This document shows positions 1 to 8,844 of a stretch of 64,000 nt of DNA, in pieces. The stretch spans positions 372,001-436,000 of the forward strand of contig RDOG01000001.1 in the NCBI GenBank assembly GCA_011365055.1, given 5' to 3'. Under the pieces are notes generated by a model. It did no database searches, was not told the DNA's origin, and saw only the letters and a list, made by a program, of their open reading frames with translations. The stretch is from Promethearchaeota archaeon (lineage in GTDB: Archaea; Asgardarchaeota; Lokiarchaeia; Helarchaeales; RDOG01). A program made the translations under genes and the position numbers. How positions within the stretch are numbered: position 1 is the stretch's first letter; each line of letters begins with the position of its first letter.

Positions 1-8
1 AATTTTTG

Positions 9-407
9 ATGAGTATTTTCCCCTCAAAAGATAAGGATAAAATGGATGAAATAATTAGAAGATATTTGGGTACTCATTTTTTTAAAGATAAGAACGATAA
101 AAATAACATTTCTTCAATGCGATATGAAGAGATAGAAGAATTTAAATTTATGGAAAAGGATTTTACAGATAATAGATTAATTGATATCTTTCATTATAAG
201 TATTATACGGAGATTATTATTGATTTAAGGGAATTTAAAAAGAAAGATATTAATATCGTTTTTACTGATAACATTCTCACAATATTTGATGAGAATAGAA
301 AATTTTTTAAAGAAATTAAATTTGATAGAAATTCTAAAATTGGAATTACAGAGAATAAATTTAACAAGGGTATTCTAAGAATAAAATTGGTCAGAAAAAA
401 TACCTGA
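9..407 (+). CDS. Small heat-shock protein (Hsp20/alpha-crystallin-like)
   Basis: A 132-aa protein whose C-terminal ~75 residues fit the alpha-crystallin fold: an N-terminal strand (IDIFHYKYYTEIIIDL), the 'K-x-D-I-x-I-x-x-x-x-x-x-L-T-I' core strand pair, and a closing 'NKGILRIKL' that matches the conserved '(N/K)-G-x-L-x-I' end of the family. The family acts as ATP-independent holdase chaperones in the cytosol. The N-terminal arm (about 55 residues) is lysine-rich and has no recognisable domain. ATG at 9 is preferred over the in-frame TTG at 6, but the window edge lies only 8 bases upstream, so an earlier start cannot be excluded. Assignment rests on pattern similarity and is fairly but not completely secure. 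Confidence 0.7.
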   Translation: MSIFPSKDKDKMDEIIRRYLGTHFFKDKNDKNNISSMRYEEIEEFKFMEKDFTDNRLIDIFHYKYYTEIIIDLREFKKKDINIVFTDNILTIFDENRKFFKEIKFDRNSKIGITENKFNKGILRIKLVRKNT

Positions 408-857
408 ATCTTAATTATTTATTTAAAAAACTACTAAAAATTTTAGAATTTAATATTTTTACATTAATGAATGTAATTGAAAAGATTATTGAGATTCATA
501 ATAAAACTATGATACAAAGGAAATTATGATACAAAGGGCTTTTAATTGAATTATTTTTTTTAAGAGAAGAAATATATTAACTATCTTCAATGCTTCAGAG
601 ATATTTCATTTCAAATAAAACGGCGGAATAATTTATTTAAAATTATTTATGGATGAATTGGAAGGACTTGATAAATTATTCGAAAGTGTTCGGTAACATA
701 TTATAAAAATAAAAAATTAAATCGCCCTAATTTTTTCTTGACTTGCATTTAAAAACATCCAGCTTATCCTCAATACCATAAACATAAAAGAAATTATTTA
801 ACTTACTTTTCATAATGATTAAAATTCAATTAATTTGAATAAATAAATGTGTTAAAA
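408..857. other. Intergenic gap with a 13-bp direct repeat
   Basis: About 450 bases without a convincing gene. A 13-base direct repeat (TATGATACAAAGG) occurs at 508-520 and 525-537, a 17-base period. A short frame at about 619-696 without a usable start encodes an acidic peptide ending MDELEGLDKLFESVR. It looks protein-like but is too short to call and could be a gene remnant. The last ~80 bases presumably hold the msrA promoter; no clear terminator or RNA gene is visible. Confidence 0.4.
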
Positions 858-1385
858 ATGCCAACGAAGTCAAAGGTTGCAACTTTTGCAGGTGGTTGTT
901 TTTGGGGTGTTGAAGAAGCATTTCTTAAGGTTCCAGGTGTTTTAAAAACCAAAGTTGGTTATGCTGGGGGTACTACTGAGAATCCAACATACAAGGAAGT
1001 ATGTTCTGGAATAACAGGACATGCAGAAGCTATTGAAATTTATTTTGATCCAGAGAAAACTGATTATGAGCAATTACTTGAAATATTTTGGATTATACAC
1101 GATCCTACCCAAGTAAATAGGCAAGGAAATGACGTTGGTACCCAATATCGTTCCATAATATTTTATCATGATATTGAGCAGCAGGAGAAAGCAAAATTAT
1201 CAATTAAAAAATTAAATCTTTCAGGAAAATATCTAAAACCTATAGCAACAGAACTTTTACCAGCTCAAAAGTTTTGGCCAGCGGAAAAATACCATCAAAA
1301 ATATCTTCAAATAAATTCTGGTGGATATTGCCATGTTAATATGAACCAAGTTAGAAAAAAGATTTCTGAAATATTTGAAAAATGA
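858..1385 (+). CDS. msrA: Peptide-methionine (S)-S-oxide reductase MsrA
   Basis: Reduces the S-epimer of methionine sulfoxide in oxidised proteins, in the cytosol. The hallmark GGCFWG motif carrying the catalytic cysteine lies at residues 12-17 counted from the ATG. Further family blocks are VGYAGG, 'TGHAEAIEI' and 'GTQYRS' near residue 95, and '[12 protein letters not shown]' before a C-terminal GGYCHV that supplies a likely resolving cysteine. The 175-aa length is typical of a single-domain MsrA. An in-frame GTG at 849 would add three residues; ATG 858 is preferred. It stands alone between long AT-rich spacers, with no MsrB nearby. The identification is secure. Confidence 0.96.
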   Translation: MPTKSKVATFAGGCFWGVEEAFLKVPGVLKTKVGYAGGTTENPTYKEVCSGITGHAEAIEIYFDPEKTDYEQLLEIFWIIHDPTQVNRQGNDVGTQYRSIIFYHDIEQQEKAKLSIKKLNLSGKYLKPIATELLPAQKFWPAEKYHQKYLQINSGGYCHVNMNQVRKKISEIFEK

Positions 1386-1583
1386 CTTTTATTTTATTTT
1401 TTCTTCATTAAAGGGATGGATTTTTTATTTTATTATAAAAGATTTTAATTTTAACACCAAAAAAATGTCAAGATATTGTAATTGAACATATATATTTTGT
1501 ATATTTTTTATGTTTTTTTGGCTAAATCATAAAGAAGAGGATTTTATAATGATTAATATAAAATTCTCAAAGAGGTGAAATAG

Positions 1584-1979
1584 ATGGTGGATGATAAAGA
1601 TGGTTATTTTTGTTACCGAATTAAATCATCATTCTCAGATGTGGATGAATTCACAGAAGTAGAAAAAGAATATTGGAAAAAAAATCACAACGATAATATT
1701 AAATCAAGAATTCTAAAAATATTAATTGATGGAAGGAATACTTCAAATACACTAGTCAGATATTTGATTGAAGAAGGAAAAAAACTGCTAAATAAACATA
1801 AATATAGAGAAGTTTTAATAATAATTTTTAATTTAGATTCATATGATGATGATGAACTTAAAATATTAGAAAAAACAGTAAATCCTTGTGAATATCTCAC
1901 AAGGCTCCTTAAAATTTCACCAGATTATGCATATGATTCATGTAATAGTTATTTAGCCTTGAAAAATAGTGTTTATTAA
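1584..1979 (+). CDS. Hypothetical 131-aa charged protein
   Basis: Not recognised. It is a soluble, charged, mostly helical protein with no membrane segment, cysteine cluster or nucleotide-binding motif. It is a real gene by its signals: a strong ribosome-binding site (AGAGGTGA, 1571-1578) sits a few bases before ATG 1584, and the frame is open throughout while the opposite strand offers only a shadow. Its middle (ILKILIDGRN, then VRYLIEEGKKLL) could form a helical bundle or a small repeat fold, but no function is inferred. The next gene starts 27 bases downstream on the same strand, so co-transcription with the carbonic anhydrase is possible. Confidence 0.65.
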   Translation: MVDDKDGYFCYRIKSSFSDVDEFTEVEKEYWKKNHNDNIKSRILKILIDGRNTSNTLVRYLIEEGKKLLNKHKYREVLIIIFNLDSYDDDELKILEKTVNPCEYLTRLLKISPDYAYDSCNSYLALKNSVY

Positions 1980-2006
1980 TTAAAATTAACAATGAGTTGA
2001 TAAAAT

Positions 2007-2630
2007 ATGGAAAATAAATCTTCGGATTTAGTGGATAAGAATGTTTATAATTATATAAAGAAAGATCCTTTGGATAATTTAATCCGAAAGGCTCGTAACT
2101 TCCAATTATTTGAATTTTCAGAATTTTCCCATGGAAATTTATCAAAGATTCCAAAGCTTCAGACAGCTATTTTAACTTGTATAGACTGCCGTATTCTCGT
2201 TGAAAAATTATTCAAATTAGAAATTGGAGAAGCTGTTGTAATCCGAACTGCAGGAAATATAATAGATAGTTCTATTCTCAAAAATTTAATTATTTCTATT
2301 TATGGACTTTCTGTAAATAAAATCATATTACTTGGTCACTTGGATTGTGGAATGACAATAAATGAGAAAGAATTTAAAAAAATTATAAATAATATATATG
2401 TCAAAACAGGATTATCTATCGAAAAATTTAATGAAAAACTCCACAATACCATAAGTTTTCGGGAATTTATAGGAGGATTTAATGATCCAATCCAAAACAT
2501 ACAACTCCAATTGAAAAGGTTGTATTTGATGCAACAATCAAAAGTAATTCCTGATAACGTGATGATTCAAGGTTATCTTTATAATGAAAAAGATGGTTCT
2601 ATAAAACACGTTGAATTTGAATTTAAATAA
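2007..2630 (+). CDS. Beta-class carbonic anhydrase
   Basis: Interconverts CO2 and bicarbonate using a zinc ion. The beta-class signature is complete: Cys58-x-Asp60-x-Arg62 (in LTCIDCRIL) and His111-x-x-Cys114 (in GHLDCGM) give the two Cys, one His and the Asp-Arg dyad. Between them 'VVIRTAGNI' matches the conserved strand of the family. The ~207 aa length is normal. It may supply bicarbonate or CO2 for carbon fixation; the cdhA gene elsewhere in this window makes that plausible but unproven. The ~45-residue N-terminal extension is charged and not diagnostic. Confidence 0.93.
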   Translation: MENKSSDLVDKNVYNYIKKDPLDNLIRKARNFQLFEFSEFSHGNLSKIPKLQTAILTCIDCRILVEKLFKLEIGEAVVIRTAGNIIDSSILKNLIISIYGLSVNKIILLGHLDCGMTINEKEFKKIINNIYVKTGLSIEKFNEKLHNTISFREFIGGFNDPIQNIQLQLKRLYLMQQSKVIPDNVMIQGYLYNEKDGSIKHVEFEFK

Positions 2631-2707
2631 TAAAAAAACAAATAAAGCGATATATTTAATATATTTTGCTTTATTAGAACAATAAATTATATACTCCCTG
2701 CAATTAA

Positions 2708-3853
2708 TTAATTTGATTTTTGTTTTAGTAAGATTTTTTTGAGTGGTATGCATTGAACACCTTTTGGACTTGCAGAAAGTAAGCAACGAGCGCAAGAAAT
2801 GCAATCAGCTTTTGTACTTGTTCCATTTTTCCATTTAGTAATTAAGTCTGGTTCTCTAATTAGCGGGCGTGAAAGGGAAATAAAGTCAATGCCATTATTT
2901 AAAATGCGTTCTGCAACACCCTTAGAACGAATTCCTCCTACCAATATTACAGGAACATTTCCAATTTCTTTTTTAATTATCTTCGCTTCAGGAAGAAAAT
3001 ACGCTTCATCGGATTCAGTTCTAATTTTTGTTCTCATGGCAGTTAAATTTCCGTTCATGGCAGTTTCATATAAACCAGCAGATGGTTCTATTGCAGCCAC
3101 CCCTAAATTAGCTAATTTTTTTGCTAATATCTTCGATTCATCAATTGTTAATTGTGGATCTTCCTTTACAAAGTCAGCAACGTTAATTTTCACAGTTATT
3201 GGGAATTCTTTTCCTATTTCATCTTGAATACCAGTTACAATCTCTTCAAGTATTCTAAATCGGTTTTCGAGGTTTCCACCATAAGCATCAGACCGTTTAT
3301 TACAATATGGAGAAATAAATAAAGAAAGTAAATATCCATGAGCACAATGTAATTGAACACCATCAAGTCCAGCTTGATAAATACGTGTTGTAGCTGATAT
3401 AAAGTCTTGAATCACATTTTTTATGTCATCTTTAGTCATTTCTCTTGGTTTGACTTTTAATAATTTGTCGGGAATAGGACTCGGAGCAATTATATCTAAT
3501 TTTTTTTGAGGCGATCCAATTATTTGACGTCCACCATGTGCAATTTGGGCAAAAAGAATCGCTTCATGATCATGAATTTTTGAAATTAGTCTCTTTAAGG
3601 ATGGTATTACCTTGTCATCGTAAATTCCAAGTTGATTTGGTGCTGCCTTTCCTTTTTTATTCACGTACATGTAGCCAGATATAATTAATCCGACTTCATT
3701 TTTCGCCAATTCCTCATATAGAGTAATTGTATTTTCAGTAACATTTCCTTCCCGGTCTGCAGTACCCATGTAAGTTGCAGATCTTACGATTCTATTCTTA
3801 ATTTTAAGATATCCAATTTTATGGGATGTAAACATCTTCAAGCCAGAGCTCAT
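2708..3853 (-). CDS. Old Yellow Enzyme-like NADH:flavin oxidoreductase with 4Fe-4S site
   Basis: FMN-dependent TIM-barrel oxidoreductase of the OYE / 2-enoate reductase family. The start 'IKNRIVRSATY', the 'HGGRQ' loop, 'DGVQLHCAHGYLLSLFISPYCNKRSDAYGGNLENR' region (split here only for description) and 'FISLSRPLIREPDL' are all family landmarks. The C-terminus carries C351-x2-C354-x2-C357-x10-C368, the 4Fe-4S cluster of the 2-enoate reductase / trimethylamine dehydrogenase branch. The protein stops right after this site, so the C-terminal FAD/NADH domain of full-length 2-enoate reductases is absent; electrons would have to come from a separate partner. It lies 22 bases downstream of the CoA racemase-like gene on the same strand, so the two may share an acyl-CoA pathway. 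ATG 3853 is used; Met7 is an alternative. Confidence 0.9.
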   Translation of the reverse strand: MSSGLKMFTSHKIGYLKIKNRIVRSATYMGTADREGNVTENTITLYEELAKNEVGLIISGYMYVNKKGKAAPNQLGIYDDKVIPSLKRLISKIHDHEAILFAQIAHGGRQIIGSPQKKLDIIAPSPIPDKLLKVKPREMTKDDIKNVIQDFISATTRIYQAGLDGVQLHCAHGYLLSLFISPYCNKRSDAYGGNLENRFRILEEIVTGIQDEIGKEFPITVKINVADFVKEDPQLTIDESKILAKKLANLGVAAIEPSAGLYETAMNGNLTAMRTKIRTESDEAYFLPEAKIIKKEIGNVPVILVGGIRSKGVAERILNNGIDFISLSRPLIREPDLITKWKNGTSTKADCISCARCLLSASPKGVQCIPLKKILLKQKSN

Positions 3854-3875
3854 TTGATTTAGGCCTCAACTAGGG

Positions 3876-5057
3876 TTAAATTGCTTTCTTTACTTTTTTT
3901 AATTCTTTCAATTCCTCATCGGAAAATCCAAGTCCCTTTAAAATTTCATCGGTATGCTCATCAGGTAGGGGAGCACCAAAGCGAAAGTTTGCAGGGGTTT
4001 CAGATAATTTTATAGGGAAACCAATTTGCTTCATTTTTCCATGAATTGTATCAACTTCAATAATCATATTCCTAGCTTTTACTTGAGGATCCTCTTCCAC
4101 TTCCCATATTTCATTCATAGGCGCTACACATGTATCAATTTTTTGTAATATTTCAAACCATTCGTCTCGTGTTTTTTGTAAAAAGACGTTCTTAAATACT
4201 TCATAACTCTGCTCCATCGAATCTTTATCAAATAAACCTTCTTTCTTGAGGGCAACACATAATTCTTGATAAAATTTTGGTTCTATTGCGCCAATTGTTA
4301 TATATTTTCCATCTTTACATTTAAAAATTTGATATGCAGGTAAACCACCTGTCAATGTCGTATTTTTAACGTTTATTTTAACGCTATCTGTTAAATACGC
4401 TTGTAAAATATAAGGAAGAAAAGATACACATCCATCCATCATAGAAATATCGATATATTGTCCTTTTCCAGTTTTTTCTCGTGCAATCAAGGCTATTAAA
4501 ATACCAATGATTGCATGTAATCCACCTCCAAACATATCTGCGATTTGAATACCTGGCAAAACGGGTTCCATTTCTCTTGTTCTATGCAAGGATGCTAACC
4601 CTGCAAATCCCGTATAATTCAAATCATGACCTGCTTTATCCCTATAAGGACCATTTTGACCATAACCCGTGATAGAACAATAAACTATTCTAGGATTAAT
4701 TTTTTTAATTTCTTCATATCCTATTCCTAATTTGTCTACAACACCAGGTCTAAATTGTTCAACAATAACATCTGCTTCCTTTGCTAACTTTTTAAAAATT
4801 TCAACTCCTTCAGGAGTCGTTAAATTGATCGAAATCGTACGCTTATTTCTATTCAATATGTGGTGAAAATAGCTTTGTCTCTTTTTCTGGCTTTTATCAC
4901 CTGCCATGGGTGGTGGAATTCTTGCCATATCTTGTTTCTTTCGATATTCAACCCTGATAATATCAGCACCAAAATCAGCAAGATATCTTGTTCCAAATGG
5001 ACCAGGAAATAAGAGACTTAAATCCAATATCTTTATTCCTTCCAAAGCATTAACCAT
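3876..5057 (-). CDS. CaiB/BaiF family protein, alpha-methylacyl-CoA racemase-like
   Basis: Family III CoA-transferase fold. The N-terminus has 'ILDLSLLFPGPFGTRYLADFGADIIRVE', described here only in part, which is diagnostic. The loop 'GQNGPYRDKAGHDLNY' retains the His-Asp pair of alpha-methylacyl-CoA racemases, and 'IADMFGGGLHA' retains the second catalytic Asp. This makes epimerisation of 2-methylacyl-CoA esters more likely than CoA transfer, although the family is hard to split by eye. The start is placed at the ATG at 5057 because it has a good ribosome-binding site (GGAGAGG, 5063-5069); an upstream ATG at 5102 would add 15 residues that no relative needs. Together with the flavoprotein downstream this suggests branched acyl-CoA metabolism. 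Confidence 0.88.
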   Translation of the reverse strand: MVNALEGIKILDLSLLFPGPFGTRYLADFGADIIRVEYRKKQDMARIPPPMAGDKSQKKRQSYFHHILNRNKRTISINLTTPEGVEIFKKLAKEADVIVEQFRPGVVDKLGIGYEEIKKINPRIVYCSITGYGQNGPYRDKAGHDLNYTGFAGLASLHRTREMEPVLPGIQIADMFGGGLHAIIGILIALIAREKTGKGQYIDISMMDGCVSFLPYILQAYLTDSVKINVKNTTLTGGLPAYQIFKCKDGKYITIGAIEPKFYQELCVALKKEGLFDKDSMEQSYEVFKNVFLQKTRDEWFEILQKIDTCVAPMNEIWEVEEDPQVKARNMIIEVDTIHGKMKQIGFPIKLSETPANFRFGAPLPDEHTDEILKGLGFSDEELKELKKVKKAI

Positions 5058-5117
5058 ATAATCCTCTCCATATTCGAAAAATAGTTTAAGATTTAATTTC
5101 AACCATAAAATTGCTTC

Positions 5118-5339
5118 TTATTCTTCTTTTTTGCTCAGGTACCAGTTTAGATAGTCTTTATGTCGTTTTTTACGTTCTTCTAGACGATCTGCTTTATCTG
5201 TTTCTATAAGATCGCGTCTTTTTTCATGAGCATCATCAATTTCTCTTCTTGATAATACCAACCCACAACGCATGCAGTGATACAATTTTGTATTTCTATT
5301 ATATTTCATCAATCCTGAGCATTCTGGACAAGAGGGCAT
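5118..5339 (-). CDS. Small zinc-ribbon protein
   Basis: A 73-aa protein with an N-terminal zinc ribbon made of CPEC at residues 4-7 and CMRC about 14 residues later, followed by a highly charged helix rich in Arg, Lys, Glu and Asp (about residues 32-65). The ribbon resembles those of archaeal transcription factors and RNA polymerase subunits, but no specific family is recognised. It lies 15 bases upstream of the extended racemase frame on the same strand and may be in the same transcript. A nucleic-acid- or protein-binding role is an inference from the fold only. Confidence 0.65.
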   Translation of the reverse strand: MPSCPECSGLMKYNRNTKLYHCMRCGLVLSRREIDDAHEKRRDLIETDKADRLEERKKRHKDYLNWYLSKKEE

Positions 5340-5583
5340 TTTTACTTCACTTTTTGCGTAAATTTTCTAATTTTTATTCTATTTTAAGTGCCTAATTAAA
5401 TTATCATAATGTAATTTGAATTAAAATGTTTTTTTATTTCTCATACAACTAACATTTTTCTTTTTTATAAAAATCAAAATTACACCCTATTTGTATTATC
5501 GGGATAACACTCAGGTACATATTTTTTATCTAATGAATGTTCTACAAGTAATTTTTAATTCATTGAATAATAAAGTGAAAAAA

Positions 5584-6081
5584 ATGGTTGCAGTTAAGGT
5601 CTCTTTTATAGGTTATCCGGCTGTCGGTAAAAGTACTTTAATGAAATTGCTTGCAGGAGCATCCCCGAATTTAGATTATATACCTACCATGGGATTAGAT
5701 TTTGGCTCAGTAAAACTAGGAGAACATGAAATAAAATTATGGGATATTGGTGGTCAAAAACAATTTGAACCATTGTGGAACTCATTTTTACAAGGATCAT
5801 ATTTAGCAGTAGTGGTTACGGACTCAACACCCCAAAATGTTTTACAAACTAAGCAAATAATTGATTTTATATTGCGTAAAAATAGCAAATGCAGGGTTAT
5901 AGCAATAGCAAATAAACAAGACATGGATGGCAAAATGGGAGCAAAGACAGTAGAAGATGTATTGCGAGTTCCAACTTATCCAATAATTGCAATCGAGGAA
6001 CATAATAAAGAAAAAATAAGGTATATTTTAATTAAAGAGTTATTAGAAGCAACAGGTAATGGTGAAGAAGAAAATGAATGA
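5584..6081 (+). CDS. Arf-like small GTPase
   Basis: A 165-aa Ras-superfamily GTPase of the Arf-like type. All nucleotide motifs are present: P-loop GYPAVGKS at residues 10-17, switch I threonine T35 in PTMGLDF, Walker B/switch II WDIGGQ at 53-58 with the catalytic Gln58 (the GGQ form is Arf-like; Ras/Rab have AGQ), and NKQD at 110-113. The N-terminus lacks Gly2, so Arf-type myristoylation is not expected, and no C-terminal cysteine for prenylation is present. The ATG at 5584 is chosen because it puts strand 1 directly after the start; ATG 5491 would add 31 poorly conserved residues. Its stop overlaps the start of the longin-wHTH gene, which suggests that the two products work together. Confidence 0.93.
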   Translation: MVAVKVSFIGYPAVGKSTLMKLLAGASPNLDYIPTMGLDFGSVKLGEHEIKLWDIGGQKQFEPLWNSFLQGSYLAVVVTDSTPQNVLQTKQIIDFILRKNSKCRVIAIANKQDMDGKMGAKTVEDVLRVPTYPIIAIEEHNKEKIRYILIKELLEATGNGEEENE

Positions 6082-6589
6082 TATCAAAAATAAATTACAT
6101 TCAGTTGCCTTAATTGGATTTGACACGCTAAGTGGTCCTGTATTACGGTTTTCAAAGATTTTTTCCAAACAATCCTTAGATTTTGACTTAGAATCGAATT
6201 TAACTAGTTTTTATCTGATGTTTAATGGAGGAGGTCAATTCAAACCAAGAGAAATTGGATTTGACCAATTCAAAGTTGTCACTTTTATGAAAGAACTCGA
6301 TCTATATTGTTTCTTTTTGAGAAATTTAGAATCAGGAAATTACAAAGAATTCGAAGAAATCGCTGAAAATATCTTTCCAAAACAAGAGTCACGTAAAGAA
6401 AAAACTATTAAAGAACAAATGATAGAGCTTTTAGAAGAACAAAAATTAACTGTTAAACAAATTAAAAAGCATTTTAATTTCAGCGTAAGCACGGTACGAA
6501 AATATTTGAAATCACTAGAAGAAGAAGGAAAAGTTGAATGCGTAGGAACGACAGATAAAACAAATGCATATCTTTATTCGACTAAATAA
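6074..6589 (+). CDS. Longin-like domain fused to a winged helix-turn-helix
   Basis: A 171-aa two-domain protein. Residues ~1-100 look like a longin/roadblock-type alpha-beta domain: strand 'SVALIGFD', a turn 'LSGPVLRFS', a helix, then strands ending in 'YCFFLRNLES' and a closing helix. Residues ~110-171 form a winged helix-turn-helix: 'EEQKLTVKQIKKHFNFSVSTVRKYLKSL' with a wing 'GKVECVGTTDKT'. The start at 6074 is favoured by a GGTGA site at 6061-6065 and overlaps the Arf-like stop by 8 bases (ATGAATGA), a layout that couples translation; ATG 6059 is an alternative. Inference: a DNA-binding regulator whose sensory domain contacts the Arf-like GTPase. The longin call is by eye and needs a structure prediction. 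Confidence 0.65.
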   Translation: MNDIKNKLHSVALIGFDTLSGPVLRFSKIFSKQSLDFDLESNLTSFYLMFNGGGQFKPREIGFDQFKVVTFMKELDLYCFFLRNLESGNYKEFEEIAENIFPKQESRKEKTIKEQMIELLEEQKLTVKQIKKHFNFSVSTVRKYLKSLEEEGKVECVGTTDKTNAYLYSTK

Positions 6590-6768
6590 ACCTAATTTAT
6601 TTTATTTTTTCGGTCAAAAATCAAAGGTTTTTAAGATATTATAGAAAATAATTAATATCTAATTCTCGTAATTTCTTTGTAGAAATATTATAACTTAATG
6701 AGTTTAAAAAATATTAGATATATTTCAATTATTACCGACAAAATCATGCCAATTCTTTGGGGACTAAT

Positions 6769-7971
6769 GTGAGCGATATAATAGATAAAGCTTTATTTGG
6801 AACCAGCGTCTTTAAAGATGAGACTACCTTTGATAGGAAATATGTTCCAGATGAACTCCCTTGTAGAGAAGAAGATCTTACTAGATTAGCTAGAGATTTT
6901 CGACCTTTAATTTTAGAAGAAAAAGGCGATTTTTCAGTTAATGTAGCTCTTATAGGTGCACCAGGAGTTGGTAAAACTGCTTTGGCGAAACTATTTAGAG
7001 ATAAATTTACGAAAACACTCAAAAATAAGGGTAAAAAAATAAGATTTGTATATTTCAATTGTTATACTTATAGAACTAAATCAGCGATTATTAGGAATTT
7101 ATTGGAAAAATACTATAACGTGTTTCAAGCACGAGGATTCTCAGATGATCAAAATTTAACCCAATTAATGAAAAGTCTCGAAAATGAAAGTGAGCACTTA
7201 ATTTTAATACTTGATGAGGCAGCGATCCTTGGATCCGATGATATTTTAGGATTTATTCATGCTGCAGAAGCATTTCCTTTTGGGAAATCACGCATCTCAA
7301 TCATATTAATAAATAGAATGACAGAATATAAATCACTTTTAAAAGTTCACTTGAGCGAACGAATTCAAGATACTATTGAATTGTCGGATTATTCTGCCGA
7401 AGAATTATACAAGATCTATAGTTATAGAATTAAATTAGGATTTTTTGAAGGTGTGGTTAGCCCAGAAGTTTTAGATTTAGTAATTGATATTACAAGTCAA
7501 ACACATAATGCAAGGCATGGATTAGAAATTTTATATTATGCAGGAAAAATAGCAGACAGAGAAGGTAAAAAAGAGATTTCGCCCGAAATGATTAGAATTG
7601 CTAAAAATCACGTATTTCCCGAGTTACGTCCTGGTATTTTTGAAGAATTAAATGATCATGAACTCATCACAGCGATTGCAGTCTCAAGAGTATTAAAGAA
7701 AGATAAAAAAACAGCAACCACTATTGATGAGGTATTTGAATATTATTGCATTGTTTGCGAAGAAGAAGAGCAAGAAAAACATGCTAAAGTCACTTATAGA
7801 AAACATGTTGATTCATTAGTACAATCAGGAATATTATTTAGGGTCGTCGAATCAATAGGCGGGGGAAAACGAGGTAGAAGATCAAAAATTACGCTTCAAG
7901 ACATTCCTGCAGAAATAGTTCATGATCGAGCTACGGAAATTTTAAAACAGAAACTATCAACTACAAGTTAA
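6769..7971 (+). CDS. Orc1/Cdc6-type replication initiator
   Basis: AAA+ ATPase that marks archaeal replication origins. Visible landmarks are 'YVPDELPCREEDL' before the AAA+ core, Walker A GAPGVGKT at about residues 63-70, Walker B 'LILILDEA', sensor-1-like 'IILINRM', the 'SERIQD' arginine region, and a lid with 'HNARHGLEIL'. A C-terminal winged helix spans about residues 290-400. The 400-aa length is normal. GTG 6769 is preferred because GGGGA (6759-6763) serves as the ribosome-binding site; the TTG at 6757 is an alternative. The 3' end overlaps the convergent TFB gene by 15 bases. No recognisable origin-recognition box is visible in the AT-rich spacer upstream. Confidence 0.93.
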   Translation: MSDIIDKALFGTSVFKDETTFDRKYVPDELPCREEDLTRLARDFRPLILEEKGDFSVNVALIGAPGVGKTALAKLFRDKFTKTLKNKGKKIRFVYFNCYTYRTKSAIIRNLLEKYYNVFQARGFSDDQNLTQLMKSLENESEHLILILDEAAILGSDDILGFIHAAEAFPFGKSRISIILINRMTEYKSLLKVHLSERIQDTIELSDYSAEELYKIYSYRIKLGFFEGVVSPEVLDLVIDITSQTHNARHGLEILYYAGKIADREGKKEISPEMIRIAKNHVFPELRPGIFEELNDHELITAIAVSRVLKKDKKTATTIDEVFEYYCIVCEEEEQEKHAKVTYRKHVDSLVQSGILFRVVESIGGGKRGRRSKITLQDIPAEIVHDRATEILKQKLSTTS

Positions 7972-8844
7972 GAAGGATTTTATCTCTTTAATTCTTAAAC
8001 TTAGGGATTTTCTACTAATTCTTGCTGCCAAGCTAATTGCTTTTTGAGTTATTTTTAATTTATTTTTTTTACATACTATATAAATTGCTGCTGCTGCTAT
8101 AGTTTGAGGAGATTTGCCTTGAAAAGTATTTAAATTTCTAATTTTCTGAATTATACCTAAAGATTCACCCAAAAGATCTTTTGGAAATCCCCCTTTTTGA
8201 ATAATTTGTGTTAAATATAAGCTAGGATCGTTATTAGTTAATGAAAAATTTATTTGCTCTGCAATGAAATTACTTAATTTAATTAACTCTTTTTTCGTAA
8301 TTGAGTCAAATCTAGAAGACAATTCATCAATGATATATTGATTATTTCTTGATTTCGCTGCCAAATACACACAACATAAACAAATTTTGATAATGGACCT
8401 TCCCTGGGTCTTATTTAATTTTTGAAACTTCCTAAAAAACGAGGCAGCTTCTTCTTCAATTTGATTAGGAAGTTCTAGATTTGCACAAATCGTCTTTATA
8501 TTATGTAAACCTCGAATAAAATTCAAATTTTTTCCATTATCGAAATTTGATTGTTTTTGAAGTTGTATCAATCTACGGAACTTATTCTGAAAATAAAAAT
8601 CTTGAATGTTTTTCAAATTAATTTGTCTAAATAGATTTGGATCTTTAGTAGTATTAGAAGTTGGAAAACTATTTACGGTCGGATTATTATATAGGACATC
8701 AAAAAAGCTCGGATTATCAAAAAAAATATTAGATCTAAAAATTAAGCCACAATTTCTACAGACTTCGCTTCCAGAATTTCTATCTATTAATATCGTTGAT
8801 CCGCATTCTTCACATGTTATATTATTTTTTATTGCTTGCGTCAA
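7957..8844 (-). CDS. tfb: Transcription factor B (TFIIB homologue), divergent
   Basis: Bridges TBP and RNA polymerase at archaeal promoters. It has an N-terminal zinc ribbon (CEEC...CRNC, residues 11-33) and two cyclin-like repeats with their landmark helices: 'GRSIIKICLCCVYLAAK' in the first and 'GKSPQTIAAAAIYIVCK' in the second. The final helix-turn-helix (ITQKAISLAARIS) would read the BRE. The B-reader region after the ribbon is unusual: the common D-x-G-P-E-W-R-x-F stretch is missing and replaced by an Asn/Phe/Ser-rich segment. The start is TTG 8844, inside the end of the gar1 frame. Gar1-TFB linkage is common in archaea, which supports both calls. It may be a specialised paralogue. Confidence 0.88.
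   Translation of the reverse strand: MTQAIKNNITCEECGSTILIDRNSGSEVCRNCGLIFRSNIFFDNPSFFDVLYNNPTVNSFPTSNTTKDPNLFRQINLKNIQDFYFQNKFRRLIQLQKQSNFDNGKNLNFIRGLHNIKTICANLELPNQIEEEAASFFRKFQKLNKTQGRSIIKICLCCVYLAAKSRNNQYIIDELSSRFDSITKKELIKLSNFIAEQINFSLTNNDPSLYLTQIIQKGGFPKDLLGESLGIIQKIRNLNTFQGKSPQTIAAAAIYIVCKKNKLKITQKAISLAARISRKSLSLRIKEIKSFLTCS

Noticed and set aside
619..696. Short acidic frame with MDELEGLDKLFESVR
   Set aside because: Only 15 codons after its ATG; no start signal; could be a gene remnant but cannot be supported.
5491..5583. N-terminal extension of the Arf-like GTPase
   Set aside because: The upstream 31 residues do not belong to the fold and no ribosome-binding site was seen; the later ATG fits the family.
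6590..6768. Replication origin next to orc1/cdc6
   Set aside because: Orc1/Cdc6 genes are often beside origins, but no repeated origin-recognition box was seen in this spacer; proximity alone is not enough.
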